Shown here: in pieces, positions 54,765 to 64,000 of the stretch
Position numbering within the stretch: position 1 is the first letter of the stretch
How the letters are laid out: each line of letters starts with the position of its first letter
Origin: Aselliscus stoliczkanus
Lineage: Eukaryota; Chordata; Mammalia; Chiroptera; Hipposideridae
Direction of reading: 5' to 3'
Assembly: GCA_033961575.1 (NCBI GenBank)
Contig: CM066731.1
Coordinates: 135,153,001-135,217,000, forward strand
DNA length: 64,000 bases
Program-made: the position numbers and the translations under genes
Notes under the pieces: generated by a model
Databases searched by the model: none
What the model saw: only the letters and a program-made list of their open reading frames with translations
Told to the model about the DNA's origin: nothing

Positions 54765-55430
54765 CAACAGTGTGGAAAACATATATGTGCTCTTCAAAGA
54801 ATAATTATAAAGAAAACACCCTGTTACCACCACCCAAGTGACAATAAGACATTGCCAAGCATACTAGAAATTGCAGCAGCTTCTCTGCAATCACAGACCC
54901 CTTTTTTGTTCTTAAAGTTAACCAGTAGTATGATTTTTTTGATAACAATTTTGTGACTTCTTTTCACAGCTTCACTACCATGAATAGATACCTAAAAGAT
55001 ATGGCTTAATTTTGCCTACTTTTCCATTTTATACATATGCAGTCATAGAGTCTGTATGCATTTTTCACTCCACGTAATATCTGTGACATTCATTAATTTG
55101 TCCTATATAAATATATTTGTTCATATTTTACTTTGTGCATCTTACCACTGTTAAACATGATGAATGTTCTTGTACATATTTCCTGCTTTACGTATAAGAG
55201 TTTCTCTTGATTATTTACCTAGTATAGACTTCCTGGCTTATAGATTATGTGTACCTATAGCCTTAGTAGATAAGAGCAAATGGTTTTCCAAACTGGCTCT
55301 ATGAATTTACAATCTCACCCACAGTTTATGAGAGTTGCTATTGCCAGTACTTATTATTGTCAGATTTTATGATTTTTGCAAACCAATGGTATATAAAAGT
55401 TGAAAACTATTTTAATGGTCACCTAAATGT
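54765..55430 (-). mobile_element. Old LINE-1 3' UTR and ORF2 C-terminus
   Basis: Antisense order: 'gttaccaccacccaagtgac', 'gaatgttcttgtacatattt', 'aagagtttctcttgattatt', 'gcaaatggttttccaaactg', 'cccacagtttatgagagttg' and 'agtacttattattgtcagat'. Strongly diverged, no intact frame. Confidence 0.7.
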
Positions 55431-55504
55431 GCCCCTTTTACTTCTCTTACTTTGTTTTGATGATAGAAATAAAATACACAAAGAAAATGAGACACAAAGC
55501 TAGT

Positions 55505-55930
55505 GTAGTGGGTTGAATGGTGCCCCCCTCCCAAAAGATATATCTACTTAGAATTTATGAATGTGACCTTATTAAGAAAAAAGGTCTTTGCAGATGTAAT
55601 TAAGGTCAGGGGCTTGAGCTGAGATTATCCTGGGGTTAGCATGTGTCCTAATCCAATGACAGGTGTTTTTGTACCAGAAGAGAGGAAAAGGGAAAGAACA
55701 TATAGGAAATAAAGGCCACGTGAAAACAGAAGCACAGATAGGAGTTACACAGCTCCAAGCCAAGAAACAGCTGGAGCCACCAAGCAGAGAAGGATTCTTC
55801 TCTAGAACCTTCACAGGAATTACATCGGTAGCAAAACTTTCATTTTACACTTCTGGCCTCCAGAACAGTGAAAGAATAAATATCTGCTATTTTCAGCCAC
55901 CTTGTTTATTTCAGACCTATACGGAGGCCA
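55505..55930 (+). mobile_element. MLT1-type LTR, plus orientation
   Basis: Begins 'tagtgggttgaatggtgccc', then 'gaatgtgaccttattaagaa', 'ctttgcagatgtaattaagg', 'cctaatccaatgacaggtgt' and 'tctggcctccagaacagtga', ending near 55930. It is nearly complete for this LTR class. The 80- and 102-codon frames are internal to it. Confidence 0.85.
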
Positions 55931-55934
55931 TAAG

Positions 55935-56215
55935 TATTAGTTTCTATTGCTGTTGCGACAAATTATCATAAATTTAGTGGCTTAAAACAGCACAAATATA
56001 TTATCTTACTCTTCTGGAGGTGAGAAGTCTTAAATGGACCTCACTGGCTAAAATCAAGGTGTCCGCGGGGCTGAGTTACTTATAGAGTTTCTAAGGGAAA
56101 ATGTTTTTTCTATGTCCTTCCCACCATCTAGAGGCTGCCTACAATTCAGTAGCTTGTATCTCCCTTCCATCTTGAAAGGCGACAATGGCCATGTGAGTCT
56201 TTCTCACTGAGAAAA
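55935..56215 (-). mobile_element. MLT1-type LTR, reverse orientation
   Basis: Starts 'agtattagtttctattgctg', then 'ttagtggcttaaaacagcac', 'cttctggaggtgagaagtct' and 'ctaaaatcaaggtgtccgcg'. This is the reverse order of the MLT1 class, placed directly beside the plus-oriented LTR. It fades out after about 56215. Confidence 0.75.
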
Positions 56216-57094
56216 CCAAAGAGGCACAGTTCAGAACTAATAGAGGAAATGACAATGGAAAGGGCAGATAAATACACAAAAAGAAGGAAGTAAGTGTGGG
56301 ACATGGACGCTGGCTGGAAGCTCTACCCCCCCAACTGTTTGTCACTGTGACCTCACACCATCCTGACTCATATCCCAGGCTGCTGGAATTCCTGTCTTGC
56401 TTCTTAACATCTACCACCTAAGCTTAGTGTAGTCTTTGTTCCCATTAATTAATTCCATAAAAATTGACCTTGAAAAATCCAAAATCTTATATAATTTCTT
56501 GAAAATAAATGAAAGAACACAAAACTTACTTGCTTAGAATGTATATGACTTCTCTAAACATATAATTCCTACTTTCCTGTTTCAAGTAATTATTTCACTG
56601 TGTTTTATTCAAAATTGGTACATGGAATGCTGTATTGAGTTCACTTAATTTGGTTCTTCGTAAATTTCTTCTCTTCAAAGAAAATGAAATAGAAAACCAA
56701 CACATTCTGGATTTAGTCATCACAAGTTATGTTGTTATTTCTTCTAAGGACAAGAATCTTTAGTGAACATTTTACCTGCCTTTTTTTTTTTCTGCCTTTT
56801 GAGACATGAAACAAAAATTAAATTGATGTAGTTAGACCATGATGTTTAATTTGAAATTTTAAACTACAAGTATACAGAATAGTAATTGATGGAAGCATGT
56901 CTAATGTACTCTCCAGATTACGTTTGAAAGAAATCCAATGCACCAGCTGTTAAAATGAGTCACTGAAAACACAATCTTTAGTCATATTTCTTTTGATGAC
57001 AAGAGTGCTAGCAAGGAGGCAGTGCCACAGATGCACACAGCTTTGCACATAGAGTTAAAAGATATGACCCAGAGTTCTAGGACATTATTAGCCC
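56216..57094. other. No recognisable gene
   Basis: 56216-56420 may be the worn remainder of the reverse MLT1-like LTR. The rest is AT-rich unknown sequence. Confidence 0.4.
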
Positions 57095-57200
57095 AATTTT
57101 CTTTTCTATGAAATTAGGACAATATTATCTATTCTATGTTCATTATAGGGTTGCTTTGAAAATTCCATAAAATATATGACAAAGTCTCTCATATATGTAC
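57095..57200 (+). mobile_element. MIR 3' part, plus orientation
   Basis: 'ccaattttcttttctatgaa', 'attaggacaatattatctat', 'agggttgctttgaaaattcc'. Confidence 0.6.
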
Positions 57201-57640
57201 ATGTGTTATAAGGAGAAAACTTTTACTATGTTGCTTTATGAAATTCTAATTGAGATACTGAATTTTTAGGCCTAAGATCTGAAAATGTTTGAAAAGGATG
57301 TATGCAAATTAATGTAGGAAGTCTACTAAAATTTTAGTCATTCTGAATTCTTCCCTTTTTTGCAACTTTATGTAAGTTTGGGTGGAAATTGATTTTGAAT
57401 TATGAGCATCCACATGTGAGAATAAAGTCAATTTGAATAGGTGATGGGGAAAGTCTTTTTTTTTTTCTGTTGGTCTTCTTTTTAGTTTCAGGTGTACAAA
57501 ACAATGTAATGGTTAGACATTTGCACCCCTCACAAAGTGATAACCCCCTCCCCCAAACTACTACCCCTCTGACATCATATATAGCTGTTACAATTCCATT
57601 GACCCTATTCCCTATGCTGTACTCCACATCCTGTGACTGA

Positions 57641-57691
<51 letters not shown>

Positions 57692-57693
57692 GT

Positions 57694-57742
<49 letters not shown>
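57641..57742. repeat. Compound (CTAT)n-(TA)n microsatellite
   Basis: CTAT repeats at 57641-57691 (about 12.75 units), four spacer bases, then (TA)n at 57696-57742 (about 23 units). Likely hypervariable. Three CAGCTT units follow nearby at 57767-57785. Confidence 0.97.
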
Positions 57743-57745
<3 letters not shown>

Positions 57746-58039
57746 TAGTTGACATTCATTATCATTCAGCTTCAGCTTCAGCTTCAGGTGTACACTGCAG
57801 TATCAGGCATCTACACCATCCATGAAGTGGTCTTCCTAATTAGACAAGTACCCATCTGATACCATATAAAATATTTACAACATTATTGATTATAGTCCCC
57901 CAACTGTCTTTCATATTGCTGTGATAATGTTATGACTACTAATTTGTACTTTCTTATCCCTTTACCTTCTCCCCCATCTTTACCCCCCTCTCTTCTAACA
58001 ACCATCAGTCTTTTCTCTGTATCTCTGAGTCTATTTCTG

Positions 58040-58770
58040 TTTAGTTTGCTCATTTATTCTATTTTATTAGACTCCACACATAAGTGAGATCATATGGTAT
58101 TTGTCTTCTCAGTCTGAATCAATATCATAATATTTTCTAGGTCCATCTATGTTGTTGCAAATGGTAAGATTTCATTCTTCTTTATGGTCAATATTCCGTT
58201 GTATAAATGTACCACAATTTCTTTATCTAGTCATCTACTGATGGACATTTTGGTTGTTTCTATGTCTTGGCTATTGTAAATAATGCTGCAATAAACATAG
58301 GAATGCATATATTTTTTCAAATTAGTGTTTTGGATATCTCTGGATAGATACCCAAGAGTGAAAATCCTGGGTCATAAGGTAATTCCATTTCTAAGTTTTT
58401 GAGATACCTCCATAACGATTTCCATAGTGGCTGCACCAATCTGCAATCCCACCAACAGCACATGAGTGTTCCCTTATCGCCACATCCTAGCCAGCACTTG
58501 TTTGTTAATTTATTGATAATAGCCATTCTGACAGGAATGAGGTGGTATCTCATTGTGGTTTCTATTTGCATTTCTCTAATGATTAGTGTCATTGAGCATT
58601 TTTTCATATGTCTATTGGCCATCTGTATGTACTCTTTAGAGATATGTATCTTCATGTCCTCTGCCCTCTTTTATATTGGGTTGTTTGTTTCTCTGATGTT
58701 GGGTTGTGTGAGTTCTTTATAAATTTTGGATATTAGCCTCTTATCAGATATATCATTGGCAATGACACAT
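58040..58770 (-). pseudogene. LINE-1 ORF2 C-terminal remnant
   Basis: The minus frame 58655-58317 reads ...[14 protein letters not shown]..., [19 protein letters not shown] and [15 protein letters not shown], the conserved C-terminal part of L1 ORF2p beyond the reverse transcriptase. The frame breaks before the natural end, and the 5' part (endonuclease and reverse transcriptase) is missing by truncation. Not functional. Confidence 0.9.
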
Positions 58771-58789
58771 CAGATAAGGGGAAAGTCTT

Positions 58790-59555
58790 GATTGACTATT
58801 CTCCCACCTCTGCCATCTTTACCGTTGGCAGAAATAATACCTATACTGCAGGGAATGATGAGAGGCAAATATCTTTTCTCTTCTCATTAATTAAGGAGAG
58901 GTTATACAATTACACTTGTTTGTCTTGCTGCACTAGGAGCCACCTTTAGGTGGCCCTGACTGTATGGAACTGGGAGGCTCATCCAATGAACCTAAGAGAT
59001 GAAGGGCTTGTGATTGCTCATAAACCAGTATATCCTCCCACTTGTGAACCTGCACAGCATTCCCCAGAAACTTGGAGGAGAAAGGTCTGTGTCTGAAGGA
59101 TCAGTGGAAGTTGCTCAGTTTGGTTCAGAGCAATTGCAACAAGACTCAAGATACTAAGCCATCCTTTATTGATATCAGATTGCAGAAAATGAACAAAGAA
59201 CATGCTGTTAACTGATTATCCAAATGTTTCTAATTTTATATGCATTTTAATAAAATATTTTGAGATAAATGAATTAGTTATATTTAAACTGAGTACATTT
59301 TGTTTTATTCATATAATTATTTTAAATTTTCTAATAAAATTTATTTTGGCATAGTATAGATGAAATAGATTTTGTTGTGCTAATCACAAAAAATTACAAT
59401 TGGCTACATCACTTACAAATAAAATTGTATGCAAAGTCTCACATGACTACTAATCAAAAACATGGTTTGAATGTGACATTTGAAAATTGGGAGCTATGTG
59501 CTAGTTGATAAATTTTCAGTATATCTAGTTAATCATGTCATGTTCTACATGAATA
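58790..59555. other. No recognisable gene
   Basis: 58800-59200 is less AT-rich than its surroundings ('gagccacctttaggtggccc' forms a short inverted repeat at 58939-58958). No family named. Confidence 0.4.
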
Positions 59556-59559
59556 TTTT

Positions 59560-61100
59560 TAATTAAAAGACTTTTTTAGAACAGTTTTAGGTTTACAGAA
59601 AATTGAACAGATCAAACAGAGTTCCCATGTGCTCTGTTTTGCTCCAGCTTTCATTTCCTCTATTAACATCTTATATTTATTGGCATGGTGCATGTGTTAC
59701 AAGTAATGAGCCAATACTGACATTATTATTAACTAACATTTGTAGTTTATATTAGAGTTAACTGTGTTGTATAGGTCTATGAATTTTGAGAAACGTATAT
59801 TATGTATTCACCATTACAGCATCGTACAGAATAATTGCACTGCCTTAAAAATGCTATGTTTCACCTATTAATCTTTCTTCCCTTATCCTCAAACTTCTGG
59901 TAATCAGTGATCTTCTTACTATCTCTATGGTTTTATCTTTTCTAAAATGTATAGTTGGAATCATACATTATGTAGCCTTTCAGATTGGTTTTCTTAGCAA
60001 TAGGAATAAGGTTCTTAGCAATAAGTATAAGCTTTTACTTAGCATAAGGTTCTTGCATATTTTTATGGCTTTATAGCTCATGTCTTTATATAGCTAAATA
60101 ATATTCCTTTGTTGGAATGTACCAGAGTTTGTTTATACATTCGCCTTTTGAGGGATAGCTTGGTGGCTTCCAGTTTTTGACAAGTATGGATAAAAGTGCT
60201 ATAAAAACACATGTGCAGGTTTTTGTATAGACATAATTTTTAACTTATTTGAGTAAATTCCTGAGTGCAATTGATGTATCCTATGGTAAAGCTATGTTTA
60301 GCTTTGTAAGGAACTGCCAAACTGTCTTTCAAAGTGGGCTGTACCATTTTGTAATTCTCCCAGCAATGAATGAAAGTTCCTGTTGCTTTATATCCTTGCC
60401 ATTACTTAGTATTGTCAGTTTTTGCATTTGAGCCATTCTAATATGTGTACAGTCATATCTCAATGTTGTTTTAATTTACAATTCCATAGTGACATATGAT
60501 GTTGATGATCTTTTCTTGTACTAATTTTCCATCTGTATATTTTATTTGGTGAGGTGTCTGTTCAGATCATTTTCCTTTTTGTTTGCTTTCTCTATTGCTG
60601 AATTTTGATTTCTTTAGATATTTTGTACAGAAATCCTTCTTCAACTATGTGTTTTGCAAATACTTTTCTTAGTAGGTGGCTTCTGTTTTCATAGCCTTAA
60701 TAGTATTCTTCTCAGAACCATTTTTTAATTTTAATGAAGTCCACTTTACCAATTTCTTTTTCTTTCATGGACCACACTTTTAGTGTTATATCTAAAAAGT
60801 CATCACCAAATCCAAAGTCACCTAGATTTTCCCCTATGTTATCTTCTAGAATTTTTATAGTTTTATAGCTTACATTTAGGCCTCTAATTCATTTTGAATT
60901 AATTTTTGTGAACAGCATAGTATCAGTGTTTACATTTTTAATTTTTTGCCTGTGGATATTTGGTTTGTCACCACCATTGTTTGTAATGGCTATCTTTTCT
61001 CCACTGAATTGCCTTTGCGCCTTTGTTATTTCTCTAATGGCTATTATTGCATTCTAACCATTACATATGGGCAGAGAATAGATTCCATATAAAACCAGTT
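59560..61100 (-). mobile_element. Old LINE-1 (L1M-type): 3' UTR and ORF2 C-terminal third
   Basis: Antisense order: 'gaacagttttaggtttacag', 'attgaacagatc', 'ggtaatcagtgatcttctta', 'gtagcctttcagattggttt', 'gcaggtttttgtatagacat', 'aaggaactgccaaactgtct', 'caatgaatgaaagttcctgt', 'gaggtgtctgttcagatcat', 'ttaatgaagtccactttacc' and 'aaaagtcatcaccaaatcca'. An A-rich repeat of 'cttagcaata' occurs near 59992-60020. Frames are broken. Confidence 0.85.
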
Positions 61101-62599
61101 CTCTGAATTTTGTTGAATTTTGTTTCAGAGCCTATGCTTGGTCAACTTTATATTTCAGGTTTGTTTGAGTCAAACGAGTAGATGTTGGTACAGTACTCTA
61201 TACAAGTCTATTGATCAAGCATGTTAATTGTGTTATTCAAATATTGTATAGGACAAAAATTTTGAAAACATTTTTATACAGCAATTAAAGGTTATCCTGA
61301 AAGTTAATGTGGTCAAAATACATAGTATTTTTATAAATACAAAGTATTTTTGTGAATTCTTGTACAAATGATTGAGACATTGTGAAATTGGCTTTTACTG
61401 CAATGTATTTTTAATATATAAGGTATAGTATTTAGGTTTCCAAAATTTTATTCTTGTCACTATTTCTTTTTGAAAAAGTCTACAATTGCATTAAACTTTC
61501 AGAATTTATAAAATGGCAAAAATGAAACTTTTTAGTGAAAAATACAGTTCATGGTTGTTTAGGTAGTTTACATATGTTTTTTCATGCACTAAGAGTTTTA
61601 TATAATGTTCATATTTAGTTTTAAGTATTAGAGGAGATTTATTCTGTTTTCAATAGCATCTATACTCCCAAGGTTTTATCAATAACTATTTTAATCATAG
61701 ATAGATTGGTTCCTCATGAGAATTAGCCACCCACTCTCTTAATGAGCTGAACAGTCAATCCCAGTTTGAAAAGAGTCAAGTTTCTTTGGTTTTGCAATAT
61801 CTACAATTTTCTGTTACCCTTCTTCACAGAGCCGCAAAACATTTTACGAAGAACAAGTATAGATCAAGAGAAGATTAACTGTAAAATTTAATAGCTTAAC
61901 CACCTTAGAATTTTGAAGGACATAACATATATCAACTAAACACAATACCTGTCATAGGAACAAGAGAGCGAGCTCAAGCATTGGTGCTAACTATATCTTT
62001 TAAAACCAGCCTTCAAAATAAATGGGTTAAATAATGATAAATTCCTTCATCAATCTCATATGTTATTAATTTTCAAAAATGATGTAAGGCAAGAAAGATC
62101 ATTAAAACTAAAATATCAGGAAATTGCTTCATTTGAAAACAGCATCTGATAATAAAAATGAGGTGATATTCTGGGTAGCCTGTATTGTGATTTACATGGG
62201 TTTTGTGATATAAATGATTTCAGTCAAGTATTTCCACTTTCTTGAACTCTTTGCCAATCTATCTTCATTGTTATACAGTGATGCTAAACAATCTATGGAA
62301 TAAGTGTTATATAACATTTGTAAATTTGCTGTATTCATAATGTTGATTACCTTCCACAGACTCCTAATTATTCTCCATGCCTTCACTGGTTTTCCTACTA
62401 GATACAATTTCCATTTTAAAGCTCCCTATTATACTGGATACTCCTTTAGCTCCCATTGCCTGTGCAATTAAATTAAACACAGTAGTGTGGGATTAAAGAT
62501 ATTCTTTAAGTGGCATGATTACACTTCCTGGTGTACCTGAGACAGTCTAGGTTTGTACCTGTTGTCCTGCCATAATTATTAGTAGTATCTCTTACTCTT
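61101..62599. other. No recognisable gene
   Basis: AT-rich; no repeat family assigned. Confidence 0.4.
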
Positions 62600-63125
62600 G
62601 AAAGTATTGTGTTTCTGAATGCATAGCCATCCTATCCATGATCAAATCCCAGCCAGCTTTCCCAATTATATCTTCCCCTGGAGTGTGTTTTATGCATCTT
62701 ATTCTCCATCCAAAGTAAATTGCTTCATGTTCCCTGTGTATTTTTCCTTCTCTTTTCTCTTCCTGCATCTCTGCTTATATGGTTCTCTTGTCTTCTCTGA
62801 AATGATCTTCCTCCCCAATTGTTTTTGTCTCTCCTTCAGTATTCATCTTAGATGTCACCTCTTTTACAAAAACTTTCCTGATTCCCAACTGGAGGCAATC
62901 TCTAACTTGGAGGCAATCTCTTTTTTCTCCAACTTGTAAAATGTTTCACCTAGATCCATTAAATGGTATAATTTTCTGTCTTGACTTGAGGTTATTTAGT
63001 AAAATCTTATCCCCATCCTTGATTTAATGTTCCTTCAAGAATCAGCACTTTATTGTTGTATAATTTATAGTGCCTAACATCCAGATAGTACAACAAATAT
63101 TACTTGATTAAATAAATGAAAAATG
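62600..63125 (+). mobile_element. L2 LINE 3' region, plus orientation
   Basis: 'tcagtattcatcttagatgt', 'cacctcttttacaaaaactt', 'tcctgattcc' and the terminal 'ttgattaaataaatgaaaaa' follow the L2 3' end. A direct repeat of TTGGAGGCAATCTCT-like sequence lies at about 62890-62921. The 106-codon frame at 62619-62939 is not recognisable as a gene. Confidence 0.65.
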
Positions 63126-64000
63126 TTGTCATATGTTATAGCCTATTAAAAAGGTTTTATATCCAAGATAATTACATGAATAAGTGTAAAGGAATTATGG
63201 AAAAGACAAAATAAAATTTAATAGTATTGAAGAATGTATTAGATTTCTGTCTCCTTAATTAATGGGTATTTGACCTCACAGTTTATGTGGTATAATCAAA
63301 TAATTCAGAATTTTGAAACTCACATCCCTTGTTTTTAAGACCTATGGAAAACATTTCAATAGTATTATTTAGTGATAGCTTTTCTGCCTACTAATCTTCA
63401 AACCCCTAAATTCCACCACTGAGTGTTCACTTAAACTTAATAGCTTTCTATAAATAATTTACAACAAAATTTGAAGTCCTGCATCAGTCTTCGAAATGGT
63501 TTAATGTTCTTTTAGTTCATTTTATGTATTTTCAAAGTTCATTGACAAAAAAAAAATTGTAGTAGTTTTTATAAATTTAACAAGAACAAAACCCTTCACT
63601 AGAGAAAAAAAAAGCATATTTGTACTTGAGAAAAATTGCTTTATCCCCATTTTAACATCGACTTACCATTAAAAGATTAATGCCATTATAGATCATGTTT
63701 TTGGAAATGAAATGAAAGAAATGCAAAGATCAAAAACATTTTCTGAAAGGTGAATAATTTTTTTAAAGTAGTAGTGATATCCCAGTAAAGAGAGGATAGT
63801 AGTGAAGTCTTTTATAATATTTCTAAGGCTATAAAAGTGAATATATTTTTAGACACATATTTGTATACGTATTTTATAATATATACGTATATATATATTT
63901 AAATGTTAAAGAAGTTACTATTCTTTAGGTGGATGGAGAAAACACTGTAATTAATAATGTTGTTTTTAACCTCATCAAATGTAGAGGACAAATTATTACA
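63126..64000. other. No recognisable gene
   Basis: Very AT-rich, with A runs near 63547 and 63605 and a TA-rich patch at 63868-63900. Confidence 0.4.

Larger units (their letters stand above)
57456..58772 (-). mobile_element. 5'-truncated LINE-1 with target duplication
   Basis: A single minus-strand insertion of about 1.3 kb: an A-rich end (T run 57456-57465), a 3' UTR with two related units, and the ORF2 C-terminus from about 58040 to the truncation near 58770. The target sequence GATGGGGAAAGTCTT at 57443-57457 is matched by GATAAGGGGAAAGTCTT at 58773-58789. A compound microsatellite has grown within its 3' UTR. Confidence 0.9.

Noticed and set aside
57641..57742. Regular short repeats considered as a CRISPR-like array
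   Set aside because: A pure tetranucleotide and dinucleotide microsatellite without spacers, in a mammalian genome.
58317..58655. 112-codon minus-strand frame with clear protein similarity
   Set aside because: As a host gene: it is the C-terminal part of LINE-1 ORF2 in a 5'-truncated insertion. Reported as a pseudogene instead.
1..64000. Bacterial-style operons, riboswitches, terminators or phage modules
   Set aside because: Composition, frame density and repeat content are those of a mammalian chromosome; nothing prokaryotic is present.

Overview
The window looks like non-coding mammalian nuclear DNA, most probably from a bat. It is AT-rich and packed with interspersed repeats, and I found no exon, splice-bounded coding block, tRNA gene or rRNA gene I could defend. 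The open frames are either chance or lie inside repeats. The bat call rests on many tRNA-derived SINEs. Most share the head GGCCGGCCGAGTGGCGCAGT, which I recognise from memory as the Rhin-1 type of horseshoe and leaf-nosed bats. One element resembles the bat VES type. I had no database, so the family names are recollections.

Layout. 1-4.0 kb: mostly unique DNA with one long SINE and a mariner-like relic. 4.0-5.6 kb: LINE-1 3' UTR, SINE pieces and two MLT1-like LTRs. 5.6-10.1 kb: sparse DNA, one MLT1-like LTR and a composite multi-tRNA SINE (9414-10057). 10.1-13.0 kb: an old reverse-strand LINE-1 carrying three SINEs and flanked by a 160-bp direct repeat. 13-21.6 kb: ancient L1, L2, MIR and LTR relics, including a doubtful retroviral trace near 19.6 kb. 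21.6-23.6 kb: a LINE-1 that joins an ORF1 remnant and the start of ORF2 directly to the end of ORF2. 23.9-31.4 kb: SINEs of four kinds, including the VES-like one. 31.4-45 kb: hAT, L1, LTR, L2 and MIR relics, a young-looking long SINE (37446-37911) and a tandem SINE pair (41967-42201). 45-57 kb: mainly unique DNA, MIRs, a solo LTR nested in a MER5A-like element, and two back-to-back MLT1-like LTRs in opposite orientation. 57.4-61.1 kb: two LINE-1 copies, one holding a compound microsatellite. 61.1-64 kb: unique DNA and an L2 relic.

The main biology is mobile-element history. The SINEs look modular: a shared tRNA-like head is joined either to a plain A tail or, through a variable GC-rich spacer, to a VES-like end carrying AATAAA and TCTTT. 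One element adds tandem units with a tRNA-Lys-like anticodon loop. Nearly every LINE-1 copy I recognised is on the minus strand, which would fit an intron of a plus-strand gene, but no exon was seen to confirm this.
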